In this document: piece by piece, positions 18,582-26,489 of the stretch | How the letters are laid out: each line of letters starts with the position of its first letter | Position numbering within the stretch: position 1 is the stretch's first letter | Assembly (NCBI GenBank): GCA_014377485.1 | Contig: JACMPM010000064.1 | Span: forward strand, 1 to 50,383 | Reading direction: 5' to 3' | Length of the DNA stretch: 50,383 nucleotides | From: Bacteriovorax sp. | Lineage (GTDB): Bacteria > Bdellovibrionota > Bacteriovoracia > Bacteriovoracales > Bacteriovoracaceae | Position numbers and translations under genes: made by a program | Notes under the pieces: model-generated | Seen by the model: only the letters and a program-made list of their open reading frames with translations | Told to the model about the DNA's origin: nothing | Databases searched by the model: none

Positions 18582-19478
18582 TTAAAAGTCTTGTAACCAG
18601 TCAGCGTCATCGCTGGGTTTTGGCAGATTTTTAAGATTGAGAGGAGCATTATCCTGGTTGATCCAATCTTCCCTGCTGGGCTCCGGTAAAATAGCATCTG
18701 TAGAATTAGTCTCTTCTGTGATTGGATTGAGAATGTCTTCTACTGTTTTTACAGGTGGAACTGTTTTCTTGAAAACTTTTATTTCCTTTAAACTAAAAAA
18801 CTTAAGCTCGGCAGGAGACTTAATTAATGTTGGAAATTGTTCAAGTATAGTGCTTGATGCCATTAGATAAAAGCTCTCTTCGATATTAATTAACGAATCC
18901 ATTAGTACAGGAATAAGATCAGATTTAATTAATTCTTGAAAGTCTGGAGAGTCTGGATTGACTTTAGAAACCCATCGATAAATGAGTTGTACTTTTTTAT
19001 CAATTTTTTTAAGTTCAAGGCGCTCTAATCGACCATTGTTTTTTTGCAATAAATAATCTTTATAATTTGAACTTCCGAGTAATGATTCGCAATCTTGCAG
19101 TAGAGCCTGAAGAAACCATTTAACAAAAGGATCTTTGGCTTTTTTAATAGCGTCCTTAATTATCTTGGTAGAGTTTCCATCTATTATTGCCTTTGGAAAA
19201 CTTTCATTTGTTTTTAAAAGTGTTTTATAAATTTCAACTTTACCAATTAGGAAAATATCTTCTTTACTTAAAACTCTGGCGTAAGAATCGATATTCATAA
19301 TGGTGGGAAGAATTTTTTCATACCCGATTGAATTTTCAAGACTTTCTACAAGTAAGTTAAGCTCGAGAGGCATATCTTTTGAGCCCTGGATTCTAGTAAC
19401 AAAAGTGGCATTTTTCACTTGAGAGAAAATGTTTGATGAAAATACAAGAATAAAAATAATTATGAAAAATTTATTCAT
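18582..19478 (-). CDS. Secreted protein, unknown function
   Basis: 298 aa with an N-terminal signal peptide (MNKFFIIIFILVFSSNIFS, cleavage before QVKN). The mature part is mainly helical with several Leu/Ile-rich repeats and possible short TPR/HEAT-like helices, then a Pro/Asp-rich C-terminal tail ending in DWLQDF. It overlaps the upstream gene by 8 bp and is the last of three secreted unknowns before hisS. No family recognised. Confidence 0.7.
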   Translation of the reverse strand: MNKFFIIIFILVFSSNIFSQVKNATFVTRIQGSKDMPLELNLLVESLENSIGYEKILPTIMNIDSYARVLSKEDIFLIGKVEIYKTLLKTNESFPKAIIDGNSTKIIKDAIKKAKDPFVKWFLQALLQDCESLLGSSNYKDYLLQKNNGRLERLELKKIDKKVQLIYRWVSKVNPDSPDFQELIKSDLIPVLMDSLINIEESFYLMASSTILEQFPTLIKSPAELKFFSLKEIKVFKKTVPPVKTVEDILNPITEETNSTDAILPEPSREDWINQDNAPLNLKNLPKPSDDADWLQDF

Positions 19479-20577
19479 CTTCTAAATCTTTCTTTTCAGC
19501 ATTTATACCGGGTACTGCATCAGGCTTTGCTTTTAAAGTATCGATATTTTTAAAGTCCACTTCACCTTTTACGATATAATACTTACCTTTTTCCTGAGTT
19601 AATAGAGTTCCATCCATATTGATAATATTAGTTACGGTTTTCTTTTCAGAAAGAGCGGTAATTTTTTTATCGCTAGTATTCAAATTGGCAATATCATAAC
19701 GTGGTGAATTGATATTTCCTGTATTTTTGATAAATGCAATATTGTCTTTATCAAAATCGCAAACCAGATGGCCCAAATCATTTAATTCAGAAGTATATAG
19801 ATTTTCGCGCTTAGAAAAATCTTTAATAGGCAAAGGTGACTTGCTAATTGAGCTGCCAATCTTTGAAAAATGGATTCCAAAAACGCCCATAATCAACTGG
19901 TCCTGATTTAAACAAATTTCTGCTTTTATCATAGCACTAGGTGCTTTGAAAATAATTTCGCTTTTAGAAGTGTTGCGTTTAAATTCCAAAACGCCATAAA
20001 TTCCAACTTCACTAAGGTCTGTATAATAAACAGTATTTTCGTCACTCATTAAGACTTGTGGGATGAAATAAGGATTAAGTCGATTATTGAGTTTGATTGA
20101 AAATTTCAAAGCAGCGTTTGAGGTATTTTCAAAATTTAAAACTTTGGTATATGGATCATAGTAGGATAGCCAAGTATCATTGAGTAGAAGATTGGGGCTA
20201 GTTCCCGTGCCAACTTCCCTTGGTACACTTTCCCCATAATTCACCAAAAAGATATTTTCTTTCGCACGAAGAGAGTAAAAATTATGAAAATGTACATTTT
20301 GAAGAATGATCATTTTCTTTCGTGCTGGACTGGCAAAAATAGTATAATTAGTTCCTATATCGCTTTTTAGCATCTCTTGAACTTTATAATTAGTTGAAAA
20401 AAGCAAGCTGCCTGATCGTTTTTGATAATAAGTAAATTTCCCATCATTACTAAGAAAGCGGATATTGTTCACAGCTTGTTTAGTCAAAAGTTCAGGCAAA
20501 ACAATACGAGCTTCAACTCCAAAAATTGAAATTAAATTAACCAATAGTAATGTCAATGCACTATTTTTTAATGCCAT
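19471..20577 (-). CDS. Secreted protein, possible beta-propeller, unknown function
   Basis: 368 aa with a signal peptide (MALKNSALTLLLVNLISIFGVEA). The mature part consists of repeated short strand pairs such as NIRFLSNDGKFTYYQ, NYTIFASPARKKMIILQN and TVYYTDLSEVGIYGVLEF, suggesting a WD/TolB-like propeller. This is inference from pattern only. The C-terminus is charged (KKDLEDE). It overlaps the neighbours by 17 bp (upstream gene) and 8 bp (downstream gene), so all three secreted genes are probably translated as a set. Confidence 0.7.
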   Translation of the reverse strand: MALKNSALTLLLVNLISIFGVEARIVLPELLTKQAVNNIRFLSNDGKFTYYQKRSGSLLFSTNYKVQEMLKSDIGTNYTIFASPARKKMIILQNVHFHNFYSLRAKENIFLVNYGESVPREVGTGTSPNLLLNDTWLSYYDPYTKVLNFENTSNAALKFSIKLNNRLNPYFIPQVLMSDENTVYYTDLSEVGIYGVLEFKRNTSKSEIIFKAPSAMIKAEICLNQDQLIMGVFGIHFSKIGSSISKSPLPIKDFSKRENLYTSELNDLGHLVCDFDKDNIAFIKNTGNINSPRYDIANLNTSDKKITALSEKKTVTNIINMDGTLLTQEKGKYYIVKGEVDFKNIDTLKAKPDAVPGINAEKKDLEDE

Positions 20578-22462
20578 AAAGTGTCCAAGTATTTAATGGG
20601 TGCAGTTCACTGTGAGCGCTTACAGAATTAAAAATATTTTGCCATAATACCAAACGTGGAGTGTGAATATCGTCAATTGCTGCTCGAAGCACTAACCAAG
20701 TTTCACTATGTTTAACAAGATAGCCATCAATTATAAAAGGCATTGGATGACATTGATTCATAACTGTTCTTTGAAATTCTTCAGGGATCAGGTCTTCAAC
20801 ACAACCAATTCCATGAACAACTCCACTTGAAATTTTATCCAGATAAAATTTTAAATCAGTTAGGTTTTTTACAGTTCGACCTTGCGTACCTTTGACTTCG
20901 TTGATCATATTCACAAATGAGTAACGCTCATTTACGAAGGCAGTTGGAAAATAGTCAAAAATTGGTCTGCCAATAAATTTAATATCAGCTAATTGCTTTT
21001 CTTCCCAAATAACTTTTTTATTACATGAAAGAGTTGTACAAGTTTCAAAATCATAGACGATGAAGCATCCAAATTTAAATTCTGAACGAAGTGGACTATA
21101 GGTTCTAGAATCTACTATACGGCATTTCGTTTTAGCCGGCGCCCCTTTTTGTTGATAAAGGATTTTGGCAATAACCTGATCTTCACTAAGTAGCTCATCA
21201 ACTCTTGAGCCCGGTATATACGCTGTACATTCTTCTTTTTCTTTAACGTGATTCATGTAACAGACTTTTAAAGGCCAGCCTTCGTCGTGTTTAATGTCAA
21301 AATTTAATCTGGCAAAAGTATAATTAGCTTCACCACCACAAGTTTCTTTATTGGTTTTTATTTTACGAGGAGAGAAATGGTTTACCAGGCGATGAATATT
21401 TGTAATAGCTTCATTGTCGACGCTTCCAGGACAATCATGATAATTGGTTACAAGCTTTGATTTATTTAAGGCATCAGAAATATTGTCACAATTTTGCAGA
21501 GGAAAATCAGAAAGGAAGTTTTTATTTCCTCTAGTTTCACAAATACTTGGCTCATTAACTAATTTGGCAGCGCAATTTTTTAAATCCTGTACGGTAACAT
21601 CTTCCTTTTTACCGAGAAGATTTTGGCATTTGTAACTTAGTTTATAAAGAGGGGCTTCTCCATTGACGACCTTGTTCCATACATCATTTTTTAAATAATT
21701 CTCACAAAAGCGTTCAGACGAGGTGATGTTGTTGCAAAGATTATCAATATAAGTTTTTTGCAGAGTAGGAATTTTATCTTTATAAAGATCAACTTGCTTT
21801 TGATTTTTTGATTTTTTGATTATTTGCTGAATACGACATAAATAAGGTGTGAATGAATTATCCATCCACTCCTTATGAATTGATTCACATTCGTTACTAT
21901 TTTTAGGAACAGAAAATTTTATTCCTTCAATTGTTTTTGAGAAATTAGCTTCATTAAAAAGAGTTGCAAATTCACGGTTGTTTAAACATTTCTTTTTGTA
22001 AATTTGTTCAAAGAAGTCATTTTTAGGAATAGATGCGCTTTCTGTTATCTTGTCTTTATTCTTAAAAGTGACAAGAATATTTACGATATCTCCTTCAGCT
22101 GTTTTCAGTAAATTACTCTCGAGAGAAGAGAGAAATTTACATTCATCTTTTTGCGCTAGTCTTAAAAATTTATCATCAGAATGAAAAATAATTGAACGCA
22201 TAAACTGAGGATCGATTTTTACATCCTTTAAATCTGAAATGTCCGAGAGCACTTTGAGATTGGATTGAATTTTACTTTTGTTTTTATCATATTGCTTGCG
22301 ATGAACATCTAGTAATCGTTCAAGGCTTTCAACAATTCCAGGTTTTTCTTCTTGTGAAAAAGCCTTGGTAGAAAAACTACCAAGGCCAATAATAAGAACT
22401 ATAAATCGTACGATTTTATAAAACTGATTTAGCAAGAATAGAGGCGATGTCTTCAACTTCAA
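20561..22462 (-). CDS. Large cysteine-rich secreted protein, unknown function
   Basis: 633 aa with a signal peptide ending around STKAFS-QEEK. About twenty cysteines spread through the mature part suggest a disulfide-rich periplasmic or exported protein. The C-terminal third (from about GVVHGIGCVEDLIP to the end) contains scattered Cys, His and Trp positions but no motif I can assign. The first possible start is a TTG at 22462, 47 bp inside the upstream Fe-S gene. A TTG at 22435 would give a more usual signal peptide (MLNQFYKIVRF). No ATG fits and no strong SD is visible, so the start is uncertain. Confidence 0.7.
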   Translation of the reverse strand: MKLKTSPLFLLNQFYKIVRFIVLIIGLGSFSTKAFSQEEKPGIVESLERLLDVHRKQYDKNKSKIQSNLKVLSDISDLKDVKIDPQFMRSIIFHSDDKFLRLAQKDECKFLSSLESNLLKTAEGDIVNILVTFKNKDKITESASIPKNDFFEQIYKKKCLNNREFATLFNEANFSKTIEGIKFSVPKNSNECESIHKEWMDNSFTPYLCRIQQIIKKSKNQKQVDLYKDKIPTLQKTYIDNLCNNITSSERFCENYLKNDVWNKVVNGEAPLYKLSYKCQNLLGKKEDVTVQDLKNCAAKLVNEPSICETRGNKNFLSDFPLQNCDNISDALNKSKLVTNYHDCPGSVDNEAITNIHRLVNHFSPRKIKTNKETCGGEANYTFARLNFDIKHDEGWPLKVCYMNHVKEKEECTAYIPGSRVDELLSEDQVIAKILYQQKGAPAKTKCRIVDSRTYSPLRSEFKFGCFIVYDFETCTTLSCNKKVIWEEKQLADIKFIGRPIFDYFPTAFVNERYSFVNMINEVKGTQGRTVKNLTDLKFYLDKISSGVVHGIGCVEDLIPEEFQRTVMNQCHPMPFIIDGYLVKHSETWLVLRAAIDDIHTPRLVLWQNIFNSVSAHSELHPLNTWTLYGIKK

Positions 22463-24443
22463 GGTTTTCTGTTTCCTTCACTCCGGCCTTAGACGAGTTA
22501 AAGTTAATCATACAATAAGAACACGCAGTAGCCAATTTGTTAACTTCTTTCTCACCGATATCTCTTAAACGATTGTTGACTACATGTTCTCCCTCTGGAA
22601 GTTCGTACCACATATTTCCTCCGCCCATTCCACAGCAAAGTGCTTTGTCTTTGCTTCGTACCATCTCTTTTATTTTAAGACCCTGAATAGAATTCAGGAT
22701 GGCACGGGGGGCATTGTACTGCCCATGGTGACGACCTAAATAGCAAGGGTCATGGAAAGTAAGTGTTTCATCTATTCGAATTGAAGGAACTAACTTACCT
22801 TTATCAATTAAATCAGCGAGAAGTTCAGTGTGATGAACAGTTTCAAAAACTCCATCTTCAAACTTAGCATACTCTTTTCCAATAGTATGAAGACAATGTG
22901 GGCAGTGAGTGACAACTTTACCAAAATCGTATTGATTCATGTTAGCAATATTTTCAATGGCTATTTCGTTAAAGGAGTATTCATCGCCGAATCGTCTTAC
23001 TGGATCTCCATTACATTTTTCAGTTTTTCCCATTACCGCAAAACTCACACCAGCTTTTCTCATCAATGCAATTGTGTCTTTAACAACTTTTTGATTTGAG
23101 CCATCGTATGAACCTGCACAGCCTACGTAGTAGAGGTAATCAACTTTTTTATCAACTTCGATAACTGGAATGTTTAAACCATCGGCCCATTTGAATCGAT
23201 CGTGTTGAGCAATTCCCCAAGGGTTCCCTTGAGTTTTAATTTTATTAATAGCATCGGCTGCCGCAGGAGGAATATCTCCCAAAGTTAAAGCTTTGTAGCG
23301 TTTTGCTTCCATGATGAGATTCACGTGTTCGATGTTGGCCGGACATTCTTCCATGCAAGCACCACATGTCGTACATGCATCAAGCTCATTGGCAGAAAAA
23401 AGAGGAGTTTCACCCCAGATCTCAGCATCTTTTTCACCTTTAGCTGCTGTTGCAAAAGCCAGGTCGCGAGTTTTGGTAATGATTAATTTTGGATCGAGAG
23501 GTTTACCGGCTAAATTGGCAGGACATACTTGAGTACAACGTCCACATTCAACACAAGATAATAAATCTAAATTATGTTTCATTGTTAGTTCTGAAAGTTT
23601 ACCCAATCCAAAAGTTTCGGCACTTTCATTTTCAAAGTTCATAGGTAAAAGTACGGCACCACGACGTGCTGGAGTGACAAGTGCGGCAAAGGGCAACGTG
23701 AAGACGTGAGAAAATTTTGAGTAACCAAAACTAGCAATGAAGACCATGGTGTTTACCATATGAAGAAACCATAGGGTGCGATGAGTATAGGCTAGCCCTG
23801 TATCATGTAGGCCAAGTTTTGAAAGCATGAGAGCAATTGACCAGCCAACTGGTGACCAGTGTGCCTCATTAATAGGAAAATTTGTTCCAACGATTCGAAG
23901 ACCTTCGATTAAATACCCAAGCACTACTAAGGCTACAAGCATTGAATACATATAAAGTTCTTGTTTCGGTTTAGTTGCTGAAAGATAACTAGGGCGATCA
24001 ACATAGCGACGCTTATAAGCAAGGGTCAAACCGAGAAGAACCATAATACCTGCGATGTCTGATAAAAAAGACAAGACGATATACGTTGTTCCTTGAAATG
24101 GTCGTAGAGGTGTATCAGCATGTATGGCAACTACGTCTGTAGTAATCCATAAAATAAGAAAACCATAAAAAATTAAACCGTGAAAGATGGCTACGTTTTT
24201 AAAACGAGGAACTTTTCCTGTAAAAAAAACAGTATGCAAAAATTTTAAAATGTTTGGTTCTTTGGGGATAAGTTTTTTAAGCCCCATGATCCCTTCACCT
24301 TTTGTAATGAAAAGAATCTTGCCATAAATTCCCTTGAGCATAATGGCTGAGCTGGCGAAGAAAAGCAGATACATTAACAATTTAAATATATGCGGAATAT
24401 TCCACATAATTTCTCTAGTGGCGAGTGTAGCAACATCTCCCAT
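22416..24443 (-). CDS. Membrane (Fe-S) oxidoreductase, HdrD/GlpC-like with NarI-like membrane domain
   Basis: 675 aa. About five or six membrane spans in the first ~270 residues carry histidines suitable for haem b. Two 4Fe-4S ferredoxin motifs follow (C297-x2-C-x2-C-x3-C-P and C357-x2-C-x2-C-x3-C-P). Two CCG-type cysteine domains come last (VGCAGSYD with HCPHCLHT; CCGMGGG with CSYCMINF). The architecture is that of quinone-linked electron-transfer proteins such as those paired with electron-transfer flavoproteins; the actual donor is not shown here. The start is set at 24443, which has a strong AGGAG SD at proper spacing. The longer frame from 24497 has none. Confidence 0.9.
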   Translation of the reverse strand: MGDVATLATREIMWNIPHIFKLLMYLLFFASSAIMLKGIYGKILFITKGEGIMGLKKLIPKEPNILKFLHTVFFTGKVPRFKNVAIFHGLIFYGFLILWITTDVVAIHADTPLRPFQGTTYIVLSFLSDIAGIMVLLGLTLAYKRRYVDRPSYLSATKPKQELYMYSMLVALVVLGYLIEGLRIVGTNFPINEAHWSPVGWSIALMLSKLGLHDTGLAYTHRTLWFLHMVNTMVFIASFGYSKFSHVFTLPFAALVTPARRGAVLLPMNFENESAETFGLGKLSELTMKHNLDLLSCVECGRCTQVCPANLAGKPLDPKLIITKTRDLAFATAAKGEKDAEIWGETPLFSANELDACTTCGACMEECPANIEHVNLIMEAKRYKALTLGDIPPAAADAINKIKTQGNPWGIAQHDRFKWADGLNIPVIEVDKKVDYLYYVGCAGSYDGSNQKVVKDTIALMRKAGVSFAVMGKTEKCNGDPVRRFGDEYSFNEIAIENIANMNQYDFGKVVTHCPHCLHTIGKEYAKFEDGVFETVHHTELLADLIDKGKLVPSIRIDETLTFHDPCYLGRHHGQYNAPRAILNSIQGLKIKEMVRSKDKALCCGMGGGNMWYELPEGEHVVNNRLRDIGEKEVNKLATACSYCMINFNSSKAGVKETENLEVEDIASILAKSVL

Positions 24444-24604
24444 AAGTTCTCCTGTAGGTAACTGCCTTTTAAAGTCGAGTATTTTAATCAGATACAAATC
24501 TTTTATCTATAGATAGGATAGTGGAGTTTACCAAAAATTTAAATGAGAAATTTAGCTATTTGAGGCATAATACAAAAGTGTAATCAATTTCTTAGAGATG
24601 AAGA

Positions 24605-25660
24605 ATGATCAAGAGACACCTGATCCTACTAGTTGTATTGGCACTTGCAAGTTGTGCAAGAGTACAGACACTCAATTTAGAAAAGCATGACTATTCTGAA
24701 CGCCCTCACCATATAATTTGGTTTCAAATCGCAGGGTTTACAGAAGAACATATTCCTCTTTTACGTTTCAATATTCCTGAAGCAAACTATCGCACCAGTC
24801 TGGAGAAGATCGATTGCCTAGGGAAAATGTGGAATTTTAATCTTTATGAGTTAAGACCTGATTCTACTAGAAGTTTTCTTTCACAATTAAATGGTTCAAA
24901 AAATATAAAAGGCCAGTGTGAAGATTTCGAAACGCGGCCAGTTTGGGATTATTTGTCCGAAATAGGTTATGCCTCTAGTCTTTTTGATAGCGGAGCAACT
25001 GATGACCAAAGTTTAGAAAAGGCTTTAAAATGTCCTCTGAACAATACACTTAATACAACTAAGTTGCGTTATTATCGCATGGGGCCTGATGCTGCGGGAT
25101 CAAGTAGCGGTAAAAAGTCATTCCATTATCAAGATTCAATAGTTGGTATTCAAGAAACAATGCGTCCTGGTATCTATTACGATAAGTCTTGTCAGAAAAA
25201 TATTTGTTATTCGAGTATTTCAAATAATTTTAAAACTCTTTGGGGACAATTTGTAAAAGATCAGCCGGATACATTTTTTTTAGTGCGAGATTTTAATTTT
25301 ATAAAAGGTTTAAAGAAAAAAGACATTGGTTACGCTAAAGAATCATTGCAAGAAATTGAAAGGATCGTTGCCTGGGTTAATGCCCAGAAACGGGATGATG
25401 TTTTGATTTTAATAACTGGAGCAGAGTCACAAAATATCGAATTTCCAAAAGAAGGAAAGCAATGGGCGGAATTTGAACGGTCGGGAAAAAATATTCTTTA
25501 CAGGAATTCATCTCTGATGTCGCCCGTCATGGCGGCTGGCCCAATGTCCGAAAATTTCTGTGGTCTTTTTGATGAATCTGAAATGTTAAAAAGAGTTTTG
25601 CATCATCCAGAGAAAAAACAGTTTAACTGGGATCTTTTAAACCCGTTCACTAATTGGTAA
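24605..25660 (+). CDS. Lipoprotein, unknown function, faint alkaline-phosphatase-superfamily likeness
   Basis: 351 aa with a lipoprotein signal (MIKRHLILLVVLALASC, lipid-modified Cys17). The pattern HHIIWFQIAGFTEEHIPLLRF at the start and VLILITGAESQN near the end sits where phosphatase/sulfatase-fold enzymes have their first metal-binding strand and their SDHG motif. The metal ligands themselves are not present, so if related it would be degenerate. Its last 11 bp overlap the end of hslO on the other strand. Confidence 0.65.
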   Translation: MIKRHLILLVVLALASCARVQTLNLEKHDYSERPHHIIWFQIAGFTEEHIPLLRFNIPEANYRTSLEKIDCLGKMWNFNLYELRPDSTRSFLSQLNGSKNIKGQCEDFETRPVWDYLSEIGYASSLFDSGATDDQSLEKALKCPLNNTLNTTKLRYYRMGPDAAGSSSGKKSFHYQDSIVGIQETMRPGIYYDKSCQKNICYSSISNNFKTLWGQFVKDQPDTFFLVRDFNFIKGLKKKDIGYAKESLQEIERIVAWVNAQKRDDVLILITGAESQNIEFPKEGKQWAEFERSGKNILYRNSSLMSPVMAAGPMSENFCGLFDESEMLKRVLHHPEKKQFNWDLLNPFTNW

Positions 25661-26486
25661 ATTCTTCTTTTAAAATGAGATAACTAGTTTTGCAGTAATC
25701 GCATTTTGTTTCGATTTCAGTTTCCCCTGGAAGAAAAATTTGATCAATGCCACTGGTTTTAATAATTGACCATAGTCCGTTAAGCATTCGCTCACGCGAA
25801 CAAGTGCAATTAAATTTAATCTCTCTAGATCCCAAATAAAGCAAACCAATTCTTTCCAGATGAGATTGAATGATGTCGTATTCGCTGGTGTGTTGCTTGA
25901 AAAGTTCACTAATATGGCTTTCGTGTTTTTTCCAATATTCCAAAACACTTAAGGTGTGATCTATTTGAATTTTGTTTATATTGATAGAAGGCAATTTCAT
26001 GATCATAACACTCTGATCACTTTCTTCACTTATAAAGATCTCACTATTAAACTGATATGATTCTCTAAGAATGGTATTAACAACTTCATGAAAATTAACA
26101 TCTTTTAATTCGATAATTGAAGTATATGGATGGGCTTCATTGGGCATCGTTTTGACAACTCTGCAACGGCCAGTAATGCTTTTTGGAAACTCATTAAAAT
26201 CTTCAGGAAGAAGAAGCGTTCGCATTTGTCCTTGCTCGCTCATTTCGACTTTTAATCGAAAATAAGGTTCTTCTGAATCGATATAAATTCCCAATCCTTC
26301 GCCAGGTTTTAAATAAGCAACCATTAGCTGAATAGAGAGTATAGCGTCCCGAAAATAATGGAATCCACCACCACTATTTGAGTGGATAACGGCAAGATCG
26401 CTGATCAACTTTTGCCCTTCTAAGAAGTGCAATGTGAACCCGGCTTTTTGATCAATAAAACTATACAATCGACTTTCTGGAAGCAT
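25650..26486 (-). CDS. hslO: Hsp33 redox-regulated chaperone
   Basis: A holdase activated by oxidative unfolding in the cytoplasm. The zinc-binding redox switch is complete at the C-terminus: Cys227-x-Cys229 and Cys262-x2-Cys265. The N-terminal domain is divergent from E. coli but of normal size (278 aa in total). The ATG at 26486 lies 3 bp from the divergent addB-like start at 26490. It has no SD. A GATAAT at 26500-26495 (reverse strand) sits 8 nt before it, so a leaderless mRNA is possible. Confidence 0.88.
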   Translation of the reverse strand: MLPESRLYSFIDQKAGFTLHFLEGQKLISDLAVIHSNSGGGFHYFRDAILSIQLMVAYLKPGEGLGIYIDSEEPYFRLKVEMSEQGQMRTLLLPEDFNEFPKSITGRCRVVKTMPNEAHPYTSIIELKDVNFHEVVNTILRESYQFNSEIFISEESDQSVMIMKLPSININKIQIDHTLSVLEYWKKHESHISELFKQHTSEYDIIQSHLERIGLLYLGSREIKFNCTCSRERMLNGLWSIIKTSGIDQIFLPGETEIETKCDYCKTSYLILKEEFTN

Positions 26487-26489
26487 AAT

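Noticed and set aside
24444..24497. N-terminal extension of the Fe-S oxidoreductase to 24497
   Set aside because: The ATG at 24443 has a strong AGGAG SD at normal spacing, while the upstream ATG has none.
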